Shown piece by piece: positions 45,475-54,240 of a stretch of DNA of 64,000 nucleotides. Origin of the DNA: Flavobacterium cupreum (GTDB lineage: Bacteria; Bacteroidota; Bacteroidia; Flavobacteriales; Flavobacteriaceae); NCBI RefSeq assembly GCF_003996965.1, contig NZ_QWDM01000001.1, positions 558,001 through 622,000 on the forward strand, written 5' to 3'. Made by a program: the position numbers and the translations under genes. Every line of letters starts with the position of its first letter. The first letter of the stretch is position 1. The notes below the pieces were generated by a model, which made no database searches, had not been told where the DNA came from, and saw nothing but the letters and a program-made list of their open reading frames with translations.

Positions 45475-46830
45475 TTATAAAATTGAAAATTCTGAAGAAT
45501 ACTGCGACTTATCGATGCTATTATTTTGAGATATTTTTTGAATCTCTGCCACAATATCGATATCATTTTTGAAGATACTATTCAATATTTCAATAATTTC
45601 CTCAGAAGTAACATCATTAGAATATCCTGTAAACTGAATGCGTTTATCTTTTTCCTGATGCATTTTAAAACCAGCCAAAGACAATTTCGACAACCGGTTC
45701 GAAATATCAATATTATTAATTTTCACCTCTGATTTTGTAAAAAACACAACCGGATTCCGGGCTTCTAAATCAACCAGATACGGAACGCCATTTTCAATTT
45801 TAAGACTGCAAAAATCACCTGTCCTGTAACGTATTAAGGGCAGAAAGGGATTGATGCCTCCGGTAACTACCAATTCTCCGCGTTCACCATACGGAAGCTG
45901 CACATCCTCATGTTCATCAAAAATTTCCAGATACAAATCGGGACGAATAACTTTATGTCCGTATTCGGAAGCATACCCTATATTTCTGCATTCCGTTAGC
46001 GAATAAAGATCTATAACCGGGCATTTAAAATACGCTTCCAATTTGCCTTTTGTGCCTTTCGTTAACTTCATAGCCGAAGACAACAGCGTTTTTGGAGTCA
46101 GTTTGGGTTTTAGATCCAGCAACGCCATAAAAGCGATCGGATCACCGGTCAGGATTTGTGGATTGTATTTCTCCAGATATTTTTTAGCATCATCCGGATG
46201 GTTCCATTCTGATGGGTTAAGGTTTATTTTTAAAATCCCCGCCCCCTCCAAATAGGCGGATAAAGAAGCATAAGTCAGTGTTTTTTCCTGGGCGCAGATC
46301 AAAGCTATTGCCGTGGTATCTTTACTTTTGGTGATCGAAATATCAAAATCTTTCAAAACCGACTCAATTTGCGGCAGCCAGCTGGCCTGGGAAACCGCGT
46401 CAAAGAGCACATCTAATTTCGGGCCTGTTGATCCCGAAGTGTAATACACCAGCAGCTCCTTTAAATCTGCCTCATTAGAAACAAATAAATAAGGGTACTT
46501 TCTGATATCTTCCCTGGAAATAGTGGGAAAAGAATCGAAGTCACTGCCTTTATTCCGGTAAAAAGGAACTGTTCGAAGACACCATTCTAAATAGCCCGTA
46601 AGCCAGATTGGAGTTTCTCCTTCGTTCCAGAATACTTTTTCATTATAATATTGGGCTTTATAAGCATTCACTTTTGAAAGTCGTACAGCATCTAACCGGT
46701 CACCACTTTTAAAATTAAATTTAGGGGCGCATGCATCCTGTTTAAGCGCATTTAAAAAACTTAAATCATCCAGCAGCGGAAAACGTTCCGCGTCTGTTAA
46801 TGCTATCTGCGGATCACTACTCACGTCCAT
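45475..46830 (-). CDS. PaaK/CapK-like adenylate-forming (ANL) enzyme
   Basis: About 451 residues from ATG at 46830; a GTG at 46848 would add six. The ANL phosphate-binding loop is LVYYTSGSTGPKLDV. The adenine/carboxylate region is DLYSLTECRNIGYASEYG, and the hinge region is RGELVVTGG then LPLIRYRTGDFCSL. It most resembles the phenylacetate-CoA-ligase/CapK branch, which makes acyl adenylates from small carboxylic acids. It is the last gene of the MoxR-VWA operon and its start overlaps the preceding stop by 14 bases, so it is translationally coupled to that system. The acid it activates and the acceptor are unknown. No carrier-protein gene is adjacent. Confidence 0.85.
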   Translation of the reverse strand: MDVSSDPQIALTDAERFPLLDDLSFLNALKQDACAPKFNFKSGDRLDAVRLSKVNAYKAQYYNEKVFWNEGETPIWLTGYLEWCLRTVPFYRNKGSDFDSFPTISREDIRKYPYLFVSNEADLKELLVYYTSGSTGPKLDVLFDAVSQASWLPQIESVLKDFDISITKSKDTTAIALICAQEKTLTYASLSAYLEGAGILKINLNPSEWNHPDDAKKYLEKYNPQILTGDPIAFMALLDLKPKLTPKTLLSSAMKLTKGTKGKLEAYFKCPVIDLYSLTECRNIGYASEYGHKVIRPDLYLEIFDEHEDVQLPYGERGELVVTGGINPFLPLIRYRTGDFCSLKIENGVPYLVDLEARNPVVFFTKSEVKINNIDISNRLSKLSLAGFKMHQEKDKRIQFTGYSNDVTSEEIIEILNSIFKNDIDIVAEIQKISQNNSIDKSQYSSEFSIL

Positions 46831-47398
46831 AGGTATTTGCCGCTTCACGCGCTTTTTTTTCAGCCATCTCTCTTTTAATATTCATTATTCTTTCATGTGC
46901 TTCGTAGGATTCTTTTAAAACTTTATGACGATCTACACTACTCAAAGACGATAATTTATCGGCTGCTTCGTCCTTAGTTTCTCCGTCAGGTATAATTTCA
47001 CAGCAATATAATAACAGCCTGACCATCTCTTCCGCACGCTCATCATCAGAAATCCATTCGTTATATTTCACATATTCGGAGGCATGCAATAATTCTTCAA
47101 ACCAAAAAGAATACAGTTTATTTTCAATAGATGGGCAATTTATAAAATCCGGATGGGAGAGCAACCATGCAGAAATGTGAATGGCACGCCAATGATTATC
47201 TTGAATAGCTCTAAAATTAAAACCTGCCGGTATATCAAATTCATTTTTCAAAAAATCATTGCTTACCATCCTGTACGTATCGTAAATCAAAGCTATTGAA
47301 TTTAATCCCTCCTTCATAAAAAAGTCAGAAGGCTGTACATAAGCATCCGGGCATTTTCTTAAATAGGTGAATAGCTCAAAAACATCATATTTAGACAT
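46817..47398 (-). CDS. Small helical protein of unknown function in the MoxR-VWA operon
   Basis: About 193 residues from ATG at 47398 (ATG at 47404 is also possible; the frame extends to a TTG at 47431). I do not recognise the family. The sequence is mainly helical, with HWRAIHISAWLLSHPDF, LYSFWFEELLHASEYVKYNEWISDDERAEEMVRLL (read as WFEELLHASEYVKYN) and a charged C-terminal helix AHERIMNIKREMAEKKAREA that may be a coiled coil. No signal peptide or membrane segment is seen, so it is cytoplasmic. Its start overlaps the upstream VWA gene as ATGTCTAA (8 bases), indicating coupled translation and probably a fixed ratio with that protein. Confidence 0.75.
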   Translation of the reverse strand: MSKYDVFELFTYLRKCPDAYVQPSDFFMKEGLNSIALIYDTYRMVSNDFLKNEFDIPAGFNFRAIQDNHWRAIHISAWLLSHPDFINCPSIENKLYSFWFEELLHASEYVKYNEWISDDERAEEMVRLLLYCCEIIPDGETKDEAADKLSSLSSVDRHKVLKESYEAHERIMNIKREMAEKKAREAANTYGRE

Positions 47399-49154
47399 AG
47401 GCATAATTTTGTTGTGAAAATTCAAATGCAAACTTTAAAAGTTCTGCTTCGTTCGTAACATAGTACACATTCCAGCCGATGCTTTTTAGCCGGATCACTA
47501 AATCTTTATTATAATCGGGTTGGGAATGCAACACCATTGTACCGTGACCACCGGCATTTTTCAATGCTAATTCGGCGAGTTCCCAATGGGTCTGTTCTGT
47601 TTGCGTATCAGAATCTAACATACTGAATATATCATTGTCGGTTACAATTACAATGTGCGATTTTTTAGTTGGTTTTTCTTCAAATGGTTTTCGCAGGCGC
47701 TCAATTCCATAGGCATAACCTGTACCTAAATAGGAGGTTAAGGTGGTTAAGAGATCTGTTTCGTCTGTAATGAAGCCGTCTGTTTCCAAATAATCGCCGG
47801 GCTCACCGGAAAGACATCCCATCACGGACGCCCCGGCACGCAAAGCAGATAATCCCAAAACCGTGGCTGCAAGTACGGGCCATGAAAAATTTTGTTTCGG
47901 ATTCACCATCGATCCCGAGCAATCGATACCAATATAAAGATTTAACGGATTTTCTGAAAGAACTGTATCAGAATCTGAACCGTATGTTCTCTTTTGAGTG
48001 GTCAATCCCGGAATAAGTGCGGGTGATGCAATCGCAGATTGCAGCCAGTCTACTTCTTCTATGGGGTCTCCAATATCCCAGGTTTCCAGCCCTTCCGGTA
48101 AATCCATGGACAAATTTTCGGAGCTTTCTACAGGGAAATCAATCAAATGCGGCAATGCAATTTCTTTATAATAGGCATTGACCAGGCGCTGTTCGTCTGC
48201 ATTTGCGTTGACTTGTTTCATTAAATCAATATAACTTCCGGGTCCCATATAGCCATTCCTTGGGCCTTGTCCGCCAAATTTGTTTTTATCTATCCCTAAA
48301 CTTTTCTTTTTCTTTTTATCTGCATCACTTTCTTTTAGGCTAATGGCTTCCTTGCGCATATCAATGACCTCATCGTAGCCTTCCAAATCAAGTTGGGTCA
48401 TGCCGGAGATATCCATTGCTCCCTTCCCTGCATCTTCTGCATCCAATAATACCAATATCTTTTTACGTGAGTCCTGAAAGGTTTTATCCTCCATTAAATA
48501 CGGGTAGACCATCACGGCAAACCGGCCACCACCGTGAATCCAGTTCTTGGCGTAACTTCTGACCAAAGATGCCAGTAATGACGCATCAGCATCTATTTTT
48601 TTACTGTGAAGGGATAAATTTGTTGCTAATGCTCCACGGTTTAAACGCCATAAATATTCATACGTCCGCATCATCAGTGTCCAAAATTCAGAAAAATTAT
48701 CCTCTGAATTAATCGCCTGGTATACTTCCGACATTCTTAACTGATTGATTCGCTGTAATTTGTCGTTTATTAAAAAATCAGCATACAGATTAGATACCAT
48801 CGGAGCCCTGTCCTCAATACCCGGCAGCGCAAAACGAATACGGTTCAGCAAAATGGCATTATCGTATAAATTTGCAGGTGTAAAAATATGATGGCCAATT
48901 TCGTGTGCCAGTACCTCTACAGCATAATCGGTAATTTTAAGTTCGACAATTTCTTCCAAATTAATCACAATGCGATGATCTGTTAACCGAATCATGGCAA
49001 AACTGCCCGTAAGCCCTTCTTTTCGGGCCTCCTCATGTGATGAACACCAGATCGGTTCCTGTAAACGCAACAGCGGATTCCATTCCAGCTTTGCCTGCTG
49101 CCAATGGGATTTCCACAATGCCAATGTTGCTTCTATTTCGGATTGATTATGCAT
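47391..49154 (-). CDS. Metalloprotease-VWA fusion protein of the MoxR operon
   Basis: About 587 residues from ATG at 49154 (a TTG lies two codons upstream). The N-terminal part has a zinc-protease site AVEVLAHEIGHHIFTP (HEIGH near 84-88) followed by APMVSNLYADFLINDKL, whose Asp may be a third ligand. The middle is charged and low in complexity (KESDADKKKKK). The C-terminal part is a von Willebrand A domain with an intact metal-ion site GIDCSGSMVNPK (Asp411, Ser413, Ser415) and later IVIVTDNDIF. MoxR ATPases usually work on a VWA partner. Here that partner also carries a protease-like domain, as in DUF2201-type proteins. Gene overlaps (ATGCATAA upstream, ATGTCTAA downstream) tie it to its neighbours. 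Confidence 0.85.
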   Translation of the reverse strand: MHNQSEIEATLALWKSHWQQAKLEWNPLLRLQEPIWCSSHEEARKEGLTGSFAMIRLTDHRIVINLEEIVELKITDYAVEVLAHEIGHHIFTPANLYDNAILLNRIRFALPGIEDRAPMVSNLYADFLINDKLQRINQLRMSEVYQAINSEDNFSEFWTLMMRTYEYLWRLNRGALATNLSLHSKKIDADASLLASLVRSYAKNWIHGGGRFAVMVYPYLMEDKTFQDSRKKILVLLDAEDAGKGAMDISGMTQLDLEGYDEVIDMRKEAISLKESDADKKKKKSLGIDKNKFGGQGPRNGYMGPGSYIDLMKQVNANADEQRLVNAYYKEIALPHLIDFPVESSENLSMDLPEGLETWDIGDPIEEVDWLQSAIASPALIPGLTTQKRTYGSDSDTVLSENPLNLYIGIDCSGSMVNPKQNFSWPVLAATVLGLSALRAGASVMGCLSGEPGDYLETDGFITDETDLLTTLTSYLGTGYAYGIERLRKPFEEKPTKKSHIVIVTDNDIFSMLDSDTQTEQTHWELAELALKNAGGHGTMVLHSQPDYNKDLVIRLKSIGWNVYYVTNEAELLKFAFEFSQQNYAYV

Positions 49155-50127
49155 TTCCAAGACTGAATAAGTATAAAAAATAGGAGTTCTCTAAGGTAAA
49201 AACCAAGGTATCTTCTGTTACCACCACCGATGAAATATTTTGTACATCAATTTTATCACTGTCATTTCCAATCCATTTTGTCAGGGATTCCAATCGTTTC
49301 GAATTCGATAAAATGGCGTTTGCAGCAACGGTATGGGCAGGCAGTAAGACCTTTCCAAACTGGTCGGCAAAAAGTGCATAACTGCTTTTTGAATCGGTCA
49401 CAAATATATTTCCTTCTATCTGTGCCAATTTTGGCGGATGTTCAAAGAAACCGGCTCCCCCTTTAAAACCGCCATGTACGCCTTCAAATTTTGTAACGTC
49501 CCCTATCCATGGATTTGCAAACAACTGATTTGTGTTTTTATGTAAATCTAAAGTATGGACGATAGTTTGCTGCAGGTTTTCAGGAAGTGCTGCGAAATCT
49601 GCTTTTAAACGATTCCTTAAATGCGCCAGACCACAATGCCATGCATAAATACGTCCGGTACTTTTAAAATCTTCTATGGTTTTAATATCTGCAGCACTCT
49701 TCGCGATCAGGCTGCACCAGTATACTATTTTTTCCGGTGCGTACTGGTGAAGGTTTAAAAGAACATCATTCAGTAATGAAATAATCTTCATTGGAAATTT
49801 CACCACCAATCCGGGCATTTGAACCAATAACAGCCAGGCCGCTTTAAATTCATCTTTATATCGGATGGCCTGCCCGCTTCCAATTAATTTCAATGTTTCG
49901 AGATAAAGCGCTTTTACTATTTCCTGAATTTTTTCCGGGGCTACATCCAGCGCTACAGCTGCTTTTACAATAGGCTCCACCACTTCTGTCATCCAGCCGG
50001 CAATAGTATGGGAATCCAGGCTGCCATACTTTATTTCGCTCTCATTGTACCATTGATTGTACAGGGCACTATTATCGCTTAATGCCGTAATAAGTTGCGG
50101 AAGGCTTATTTTTTCCATTGCAGCCAT
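49147..50127 (-). CDS. Unknown protein of the MoxR-VWA operon
   Basis: A 326-residue cytoplasmic protein I do not recognise. Residues 1-215 are helical (LDSHTIAGWMTEVVEPIVKA, then MKIISLLNDVLLNLHQYAPE). Residues about 225-326 are beta-rich with GGFKGGAGFFEHPPKLAQIEG, NIFVTDSKSSYALFADQFGK and VVVTEDTLVFTLENSYFLYLF. It lies between the MoxR ATPase and the VWA protein, the place taken by an adaptor-like third partner in some MoxR-VWA trios (compare yehL-yehM-yehP of E. coli, by order only). Starts at 50127 or 50118 both overlap the moxR stop; its own stop overlaps the next start by 8 bases. Confidence 0.75.
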   Translation of the reverse strand: MAAMEKISLPQLITALSDNSALYNQWYNESEIKYGSLDSHTIAGWMTEVVEPIVKAAVALDVAPEKIQEIVKALYLETLKLIGSGQAIRYKDEFKAAWLLLVQMPGLVVKFPMKIISLLNDVLLNLHQYAPEKIVYWCSLIAKSAADIKTIEDFKSTGRIYAWHCGLAHLRNRLKADFAALPENLQQTIVHTLDLHKNTNQLFANPWIGDVTKFEGVHGGFKGGAGFFEHPPKLAQIEGNIFVTDSKSSYALFADQFGKVLLPAHTVAANAILSNSKRLESLTKWIGNDSDKIDVQNISSVVVTEDTLVFTLENSYFLYLFSLGNA

Positions 50128-51698
50128 CTTTTATAATTGGTATAACGCTGGTGCAGGTATTTTAACTTTAAGATATCATCTGCCCTGTATCCGTACAGTT
50201 TTTTCTCTTCCGACCATTTCTGCAATTGCTTTTCAATATTTAAAAGCCTGCTGTCGATTTCTTTTGAAGAGATATTTTCGAGTCCTTTTTTAAATTCTTC
50301 TTCAAAGCGATCTACCGGATCATTTCTGTCCAGATCCTGACTCACATATTCATCGCACGACAAATCGAACAGGTTTCGAAGCCATACAATTCTGTCTACT
50401 CTGTAAACCTCATGACCGGCCTGATCAAAAAATGGCGATTCTAAATGTGGCGTTAAGCTATCGTGCAAAACGAATGGCAAAACTTGTCTGATATCTTCTA
50501 ATTCTACTTTTTTATTGCCTCTAAAATAAGCCAGTGCCTTGGAAAACATCAATAAGGTCATGATTTTCCTAACCGACAAACCATTTTTCGCCTGCGAACC
50601 TAAATCTTTTATCGGGTCTTTTCCGGTTTCTTTTTTAAAAAGGGAACGCATGTCCATACCCGACAATTTTGCGGTGTCTTTGGTCATATACTCCAGTCGG
50701 TTGGACGCAGGCTCAAAAAATTCAAACTGACGACAGAAAAACTCGATGCGTTTACGCAATTCGGGATCAATTTTCACACCTCTAATCTGTTTATTCACCG
50801 TATTCAGCTCCTCTTCCGTAAAAATAATCTCTTCCGGAATGATGGCTTCGGGTTTAAAATTGAGTTCGATACGCTGCAATAAATCGTCTACAAAACGCGT
50901 ATTAAAATGCATCGCCCTAATGACAATATCGATCCTGTCTTTTAAGGCTTCAATCACCTGATAAGTTCCTCCGCCGGCATCGTCGTTAGCAGTCAGGTAC
51001 CAGGCACCTTCCGGGCATTCATAAATCTGATCGAAGATTTCAGCGTAATTATCGGCCAGTACGGTTAATAAGGCAGACTGGGTCCTGGTGGGAATCCGAT
51101 TGTATTCATCAATGATTTTTACCCGCATGCCCAGCCATTTTCGCCAGGCAATCCTGATGTCTGAAGTTTTCTCGGCCTTGACCATATCGGAAGGTAACGG
51201 ATGCCCCAGTAAATCTGAAATCGTCATTTGGGGCTGACCATGCTGAATAGCCCGCATGACGTCCTTTTTATCATAACCCGCCAATAAACCCATCAGCACC
51301 GAAGTGGCTGTTTTTCCACGGCCGGGTCCGCCAACAATAAGGCATTTACCCCTTGCTGCCAGATTCAGTAATGGCATTAAGACAAAACTGGAATAACTCT
51401 GGTCGGTAGGCAGGTAAACCGGTACTTTACTGTCTCCAAATAAAAACTTTTTAGGATCCCCGTCATTGAATTCTATATCATAATACGGACTGATGATGGC
51501 TGTATTCGTGATCCAGAAATAGGCCTGACGCAATTTTTCATCGAGTGTAATGGAATCGCTTCCTTCATTTTGATGGCTCTCGCCTGAATATAAATCTTCT
51601 ATTTGAAATTTTTTATTCGTATTGACATCCTGGGGATTCGTAGGGGATTCCGGAACTTTTTTGAAAAATCCCATCGTTTTATTTATTAAATCAGACAT
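50106..51698 (-). CDS. MoxR-type AAA+ ATPase
   Basis: A 530-residue cytoplasmic protein. The Walker A motif is CLIVGGPGRGKTATS (GGPGRGKT at 123-130). Walker B is VKIIDEYNRIPTRTQSALLTVLAD (Asp197-Glu198), with the sensor-1 region WYLTANDDAGGGTYQVIEALKDRIDI (AND, then ALKDRID). The C-terminal part after about residue 300 is helical and includes MRSLFKKETGKDPIKDL and a long charged tail. MoxR proteins are chaperone-like ATPases that remodel or activate VWA-containing partners. It starts 25 bases after the nadR stop, suggesting read-through from pnuC-nadR, and it overlaps the next gene by 22 bases. Confidence 0.9.
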   Translation of the reverse strand: MSDLINKTMGFFKKVPESPTNPQDVNTNKKFQIEDLYSGESHQNEGSDSITLDEKLRQAYFWITNTAIISPYYDIEFNDGDPKKFLFGDSKVPVYLPTDQSYSSFVLMPLLNLAARGKCLIVGGPGRGKTATSVLMGLLAGYDKKDVMRAIQHGQPQMTISDLLGHPLPSDMVKAEKTSDIRIAWRKWLGMRVKIIDEYNRIPTRTQSALLTVLADNYAEIFDQIYECPEGAWYLTANDDAGGGTYQVIEALKDRIDIVIRAMHFNTRFVDDLLQRIELNFKPEAIIPEEIIFTEEELNTVNKQIRGVKIDPELRKRIEFFCRQFEFFEPASNRLEYMTKDTAKLSGMDMRSLFKKETGKDPIKDLGSQAKNGLSVRKIMTLLMFSKALAYFRGNKKVELEDIRQVLPFVLHDSLTPHLESPFFDQAGHEVYRVDRIVWLRNLFDLSCDEYVSQDLDRNDPVDRFEEEFKKGLENISSKEIDSRLLNIEKQLQKWSEEKKLYGYRADDILKLKYLHQRYTNYKRWLQWKK

Positions 51699-51723
51699 GG
51701 TTCTTATTTTTTTTCTAAGTTAC

Positions 51724-52722
51724 TTAAAATTTACGGTTTTCTGCTGCAGACAATACTTTTGAGACTTGTTCAATTCTTTCGGCAACGGTACCTTTAATCG
51801 TGTAATAGTTAAGATTTCTGTCCTCTAAATCTTCAATGATTTTTTGCTGAAACGTTTTTCTCTTCACATCGCCCGACCTGTCCCACGTATCATCATAAGG
51901 GATATCCGTATCACATACAAAAATAATATCATGTCGCTTTTCAGCTGCTTTTGCTAAATTTTCCAGTGCTTTCAGAGCAGTGCCGTGATAATCCAGCGAA
52001 AACAGATAGGTGGTGATGGCATTGGTATCTGAAAACAAAAACCTATTGGCCTGTAAAACAAGGGCATCTTCTCTTTCAATGTGAATCTCGGCTATTTTTA
52101 AAAGGTCTTCTAAAGTTAGCCTTTTATTTACCTGATTCTGTTCCCAGTATTCCCTTCCGTATTCGGGCATCCATTGCGTGTCAAAATGAGCGGCCAGCTG
52201 CTCTGCCAAAGTAGTTTTACCCGTTGACGGGGCACCAAGCAATACCACTTTCGTAATCAAATCACGGTACACTTTGGGATGTATAAATTCTTTATTTCGG
52301 AATGAATCCTTTCTGATTTTTGTAGCGGAGACGGGAATGATATTCCGACTCACATCTACCTGCCGGTTAATGGCATTCAGCGCGATACCCATATGCTCAC
52401 CGTAAGGCTCACTGGAATAAAAATGGGAGATGGAAAGATCACCTAAAAGGCCTAAGACATAATCTTCCTGAATTTTCATAATCTCAGGCGTATACCCCGT
52501 ATCGTTAGGTGAATTTACGCCTTCAATAACTGTGATTTCCGGGTATATTTCCCGTATCCAGCCGGCTCTGGTGGCTAGAGGGATATTGATTACAGGATCA
52601 TCGTAAATGAGTACCAGCAATTCATCAACCTCATCAATGGCCGTTTCTATTAGTAACTGGTGCCCTTTATGAAAAGGGGCAAACTTCCCCAGTGTCAATC
52701 CAACTTTATGACTGTTCTTCAT
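51724..52722 (-). CDS. nadR: NadR-type nicotinamide-nucleotide adenylyltransferase / ribosylnicotinamide kinase
   Basis: About 332 residues from ATG at 52722 (the frame runs back to a TTG at 52767). Residues about 5-160 are the NMN adenylyltransferase domain with GLTLGKFAPFHKGHQLLIE (the HxGH site) and PVSATKIRKD. Residues about 170-330 are the nicotinamide riboside kinase domain with VVLLGAPSTGKTTLAEQLA (Walker A) and MPEYGREYWE. It converts nicotinamide riboside to NMN and on to NAD. The N-terminal DNA-binding domain of enterobacterial NadR is absent, so it is purely enzymatic. Its start overlaps the pnuC stop by 17 bases; the two form the standard import-and-trap pair. Confidence 0.93.
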   Translation of the reverse strand: MKNSHKVGLTLGKFAPFHKGHQLLIETAIDEVDELLVLIYDDPVINIPLATRAGWIREIYPEITVIEGVNSPNDTGYTPEIMKIQEDYVLGLLGDLSISHFYSSEPYGEHMGIALNAINRQVDVSRNIIPVSATKIRKDSFRNKEFIHPKVYRDLITKVVLLGAPSTGKTTLAEQLAAHFDTQWMPEYGREYWEQNQVNKRLTLEDLLKIAEIHIEREDALVLQANRFLFSDTNAITTYLFSLDYHGTALKALENLAKAAEKRHDIIFVCDTDIPYDDTWDRSGDVKRKTFQQKIIEDLEDRNLNYYTIKGTVAERIEQVSKVLSAAENRKF

Positions 52723-53284
52723 ATGCAAATTCTTTTTGACAGGCTTTTTTCCATTCGAAATAACCAATGATCGCCATGATCAAAAAAAGCACGTACAACG
52801 CTGTGGTAAAATATAAATCTTTGTACCAGTAAATGACGATGGCCACCACATCTACAATAATCCAGAATAACCAGGATTGCAATACTTTTTTGATCATTAG
52901 ATATTGGGCAACGAGACTTGCCATAGTGATAAAAGCATCTTCGTAAGGATACGATGCATCTGTTTTGGTGTGCATCATATAACCCAGACCCATGGTGGTC
53001 AGGATAGTTAAGCCAATCCAGAACGGAGTATTTGTTACTTGCGTTACCATCAGTTCTTTTTTATTGGTTCCGCCATATTTCCAGCTGTACCAGCCGAATG
53101 CCTGCAGAAATATATAAATAATATGCAAAATCATATCTGAATATAATTTGGCTGTAAAGAAAACAAAACAATACAGTGTTACCTGAAGTAAACCAAAATA
53201 CCAGCACCAGATGTTTTGCCTGATCGTAAAATAAACAGACATGAAGCCGAAAAACGCACTCAATAATTCTAAAGTTGTATCCAT
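52706..53284 (-). CDS. pnuC: PnuC nicotinamide riboside transporter
   Basis: A 192-residue inner-membrane protein with about seven hydrophobic segments. PnuC-typical stretches are ILHIIYIFLQAFGWYSWKYGG (read as FGWYSWKYGGTNKK), a short loop with NKKELMVTQV, and FWIIVDVVAIVIYWYKDLYFT near the C-terminus (VDVVAIVIYWYKDLY). It moves nicotinamide riboside by facilitated diffusion; NadR then traps it by phosphorylation. It is the first gene of the minus-strand run reaching 45475. No riboswitch was recognised upstream. Confidence 0.92.
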   Translation of the reverse strand: MDTTLELLSAFFGFMSVYFTIRQNIWCWYFGLLQVTLYCFVFFTAKLYSDMILHIIYIFLQAFGWYSWKYGGTNKKELMVTQVTNTPFWIGLTILTTMGLGYMMHTKTDASYPYEDAFITMASLVAQYLMIKKVLQSWLFWIIVDVVAIVIYWYKDLYFTTALYVLFLIMAIIGYFEWKKACQKEFAYEEQS

Positions 53285-53530
53285 AATATGGGTATAAATA
53301 TATAATAATGAATTAAACTTTTATAATGGATCAGCGAATAACTTTTGACAAATTAGCAGTATTTGCGGGTGGAAGCATTTAAATCCGGTACTTGTACTTC
53401 AGCAGTCAAAACGGTTCAGGTGAATAATCTAGCAACCCAATTATACTGCATGGTTTGCATCAAACTTTAAAAAACTAAAAATCAGAGCCGTATAAAATAA
53501 AAACAGACTTAAATACACTAAACTTATGTT

Positions 53531-53548
53531 AAAAACAGCGCTGTTTTT
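53531..53548. promoter_or_regulatory. Palindrome AAAAACAGCGCTGTTTTT upstream of the NTF2-like gene
   Basis: A perfect 18-bp inverted repeat 50 bases before the ATG at 53598. It could be a regulator site or a small hairpin. The core AACAGCGCTGTT also appears in the arms of the hairpin at 25776-25804. The gap 53285-53597 between divergent pnuC and this gene has nothing else recognisable. Confidence 0.4.
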
Positions 53549-53597
53549 TAATATTAATTTGAACTTTGTGTTTCTGTTAAACTAAAAAATGAGGATT

Positions 53598-53975
53598 ATG
53601 AAAACGCAAATTGTTGAACTGGAAAAAAAATACTGGCAGGGAATGGAAGATCACAACTATGAAACTGTAAAAAACCTGACACACTTTCCCTGTCTAATTG
53701 CCGGTAAAAATGGTGTACATAGTGTCGATGAGGCCAGTTTTAAAAAGATGTTTGAGTCGGGCGATGGCGATAAAATAAAAATTTTGAATTTTTCGGATAT
53801 CGAAACCCAGGTCATTGGTGAAAATAGTGCCGTAATAGCCTATTTGATAGAATTAGGAATTGAAGACGATAAACAAAAAGCCCCAATGAAGTGTGCCTGC
53901 ACTTCTACCTGGATTAAGGAAGGTGAGAAATGGACTTGTGTCCTTCATACCGAAACTGAATTATCGAAGCAATAG
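53598..53975 (+). CDS. NTF2-like (DUF4440/SnoaL-type) small protein
   Basis: About 125 residues; ATG at 53589 would add three. The pattern ELEKKYWQGMEDHNYETVKNL, a helix then a cavity-forming beta-sheet (NFSDIETQVIGENSAVIAYLIEL, ending STWIKEGEKWTCVLHTETEL), is that of the NTF2-like fold with a DUF4440-type ending. Such proteins bind or convert small hydrophobic ligands, and no specific activity can be given. No signal peptide, so cytoplasmic. It stands alone between pnuC (divergent) and the methyltransferase gene, from which it is separated by repeats. Confidence 0.8.
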   Translation: MKTQIVELEKKYWQGMEDHNYETVKNLTHFPCLIAGKNGVHSVDEASFKKMFESGDGDKIKILNFSDIETQVIGENSAVIAYLIELGIEDDKQKAPMKCACTSTWIKEGEKWTCVLHTETELSKQ

Positions 53976-53991
53976 ACTGTAAACGGGTAAA

Positions 53992-54054
53992 GTTTTAAGT
54001 TTTAAGTTTCAGGTTTCAAGTTTCAGGTTTCAGGTTTTAAGTTTTAAGTTTTAA
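53992..54054. repeat. Nine tandem heptamers GTTTYAR
   Basis: Nine 7-base units run without interruption: GTTTTAA twice, then four GTTTCAG/GTTTCAA units, then GTTTTAA three times. It is an intergenic microsatellite immediately before the palindromic repeat at 54057. Confidence 0.85.
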
Positions 54055-54056
54055 TG

Positions 54057-54133
54057 TTAACCGCAAAGTTCGCAAAGTCAAATAATAACTTTGCGAACTT
54101 TGCGCTTTTACCCCTTGCACGCTTGGCGTTTAA
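54057..54133. repeat. Palindromic CGCAAAG-type intergenic repeat
   Basis: CGCAAAGTTCGCAAAGT (54062-54078) and ACTTTGCGAACTTTGCG (54088-54104) form a perfect 17-bp stem with a 9-nt loop, flanked by TTAACC and GGCGTTTAA. It is the same family as 31887, 40661, 45300 and 58473. Confidence 0.85.
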
Positions 54134-54240
54134 ATGCAATTCGGCTGCAAAAAGGCTAACATTATAGTACATCCCCTACAACCAATAGATGCCGGATTAA
54201 ATAAAATCACTAATTTTAATACCAACTTTCAATCTTTACT

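Noticed and set aside
53531..53548. Palindrome considered as a terminator for the NTF2-like or pnuC gene
   Set aside because: It lies upstream of both divergent genes, so it cannot end either transcript. Listed only as a possible regulatory site.
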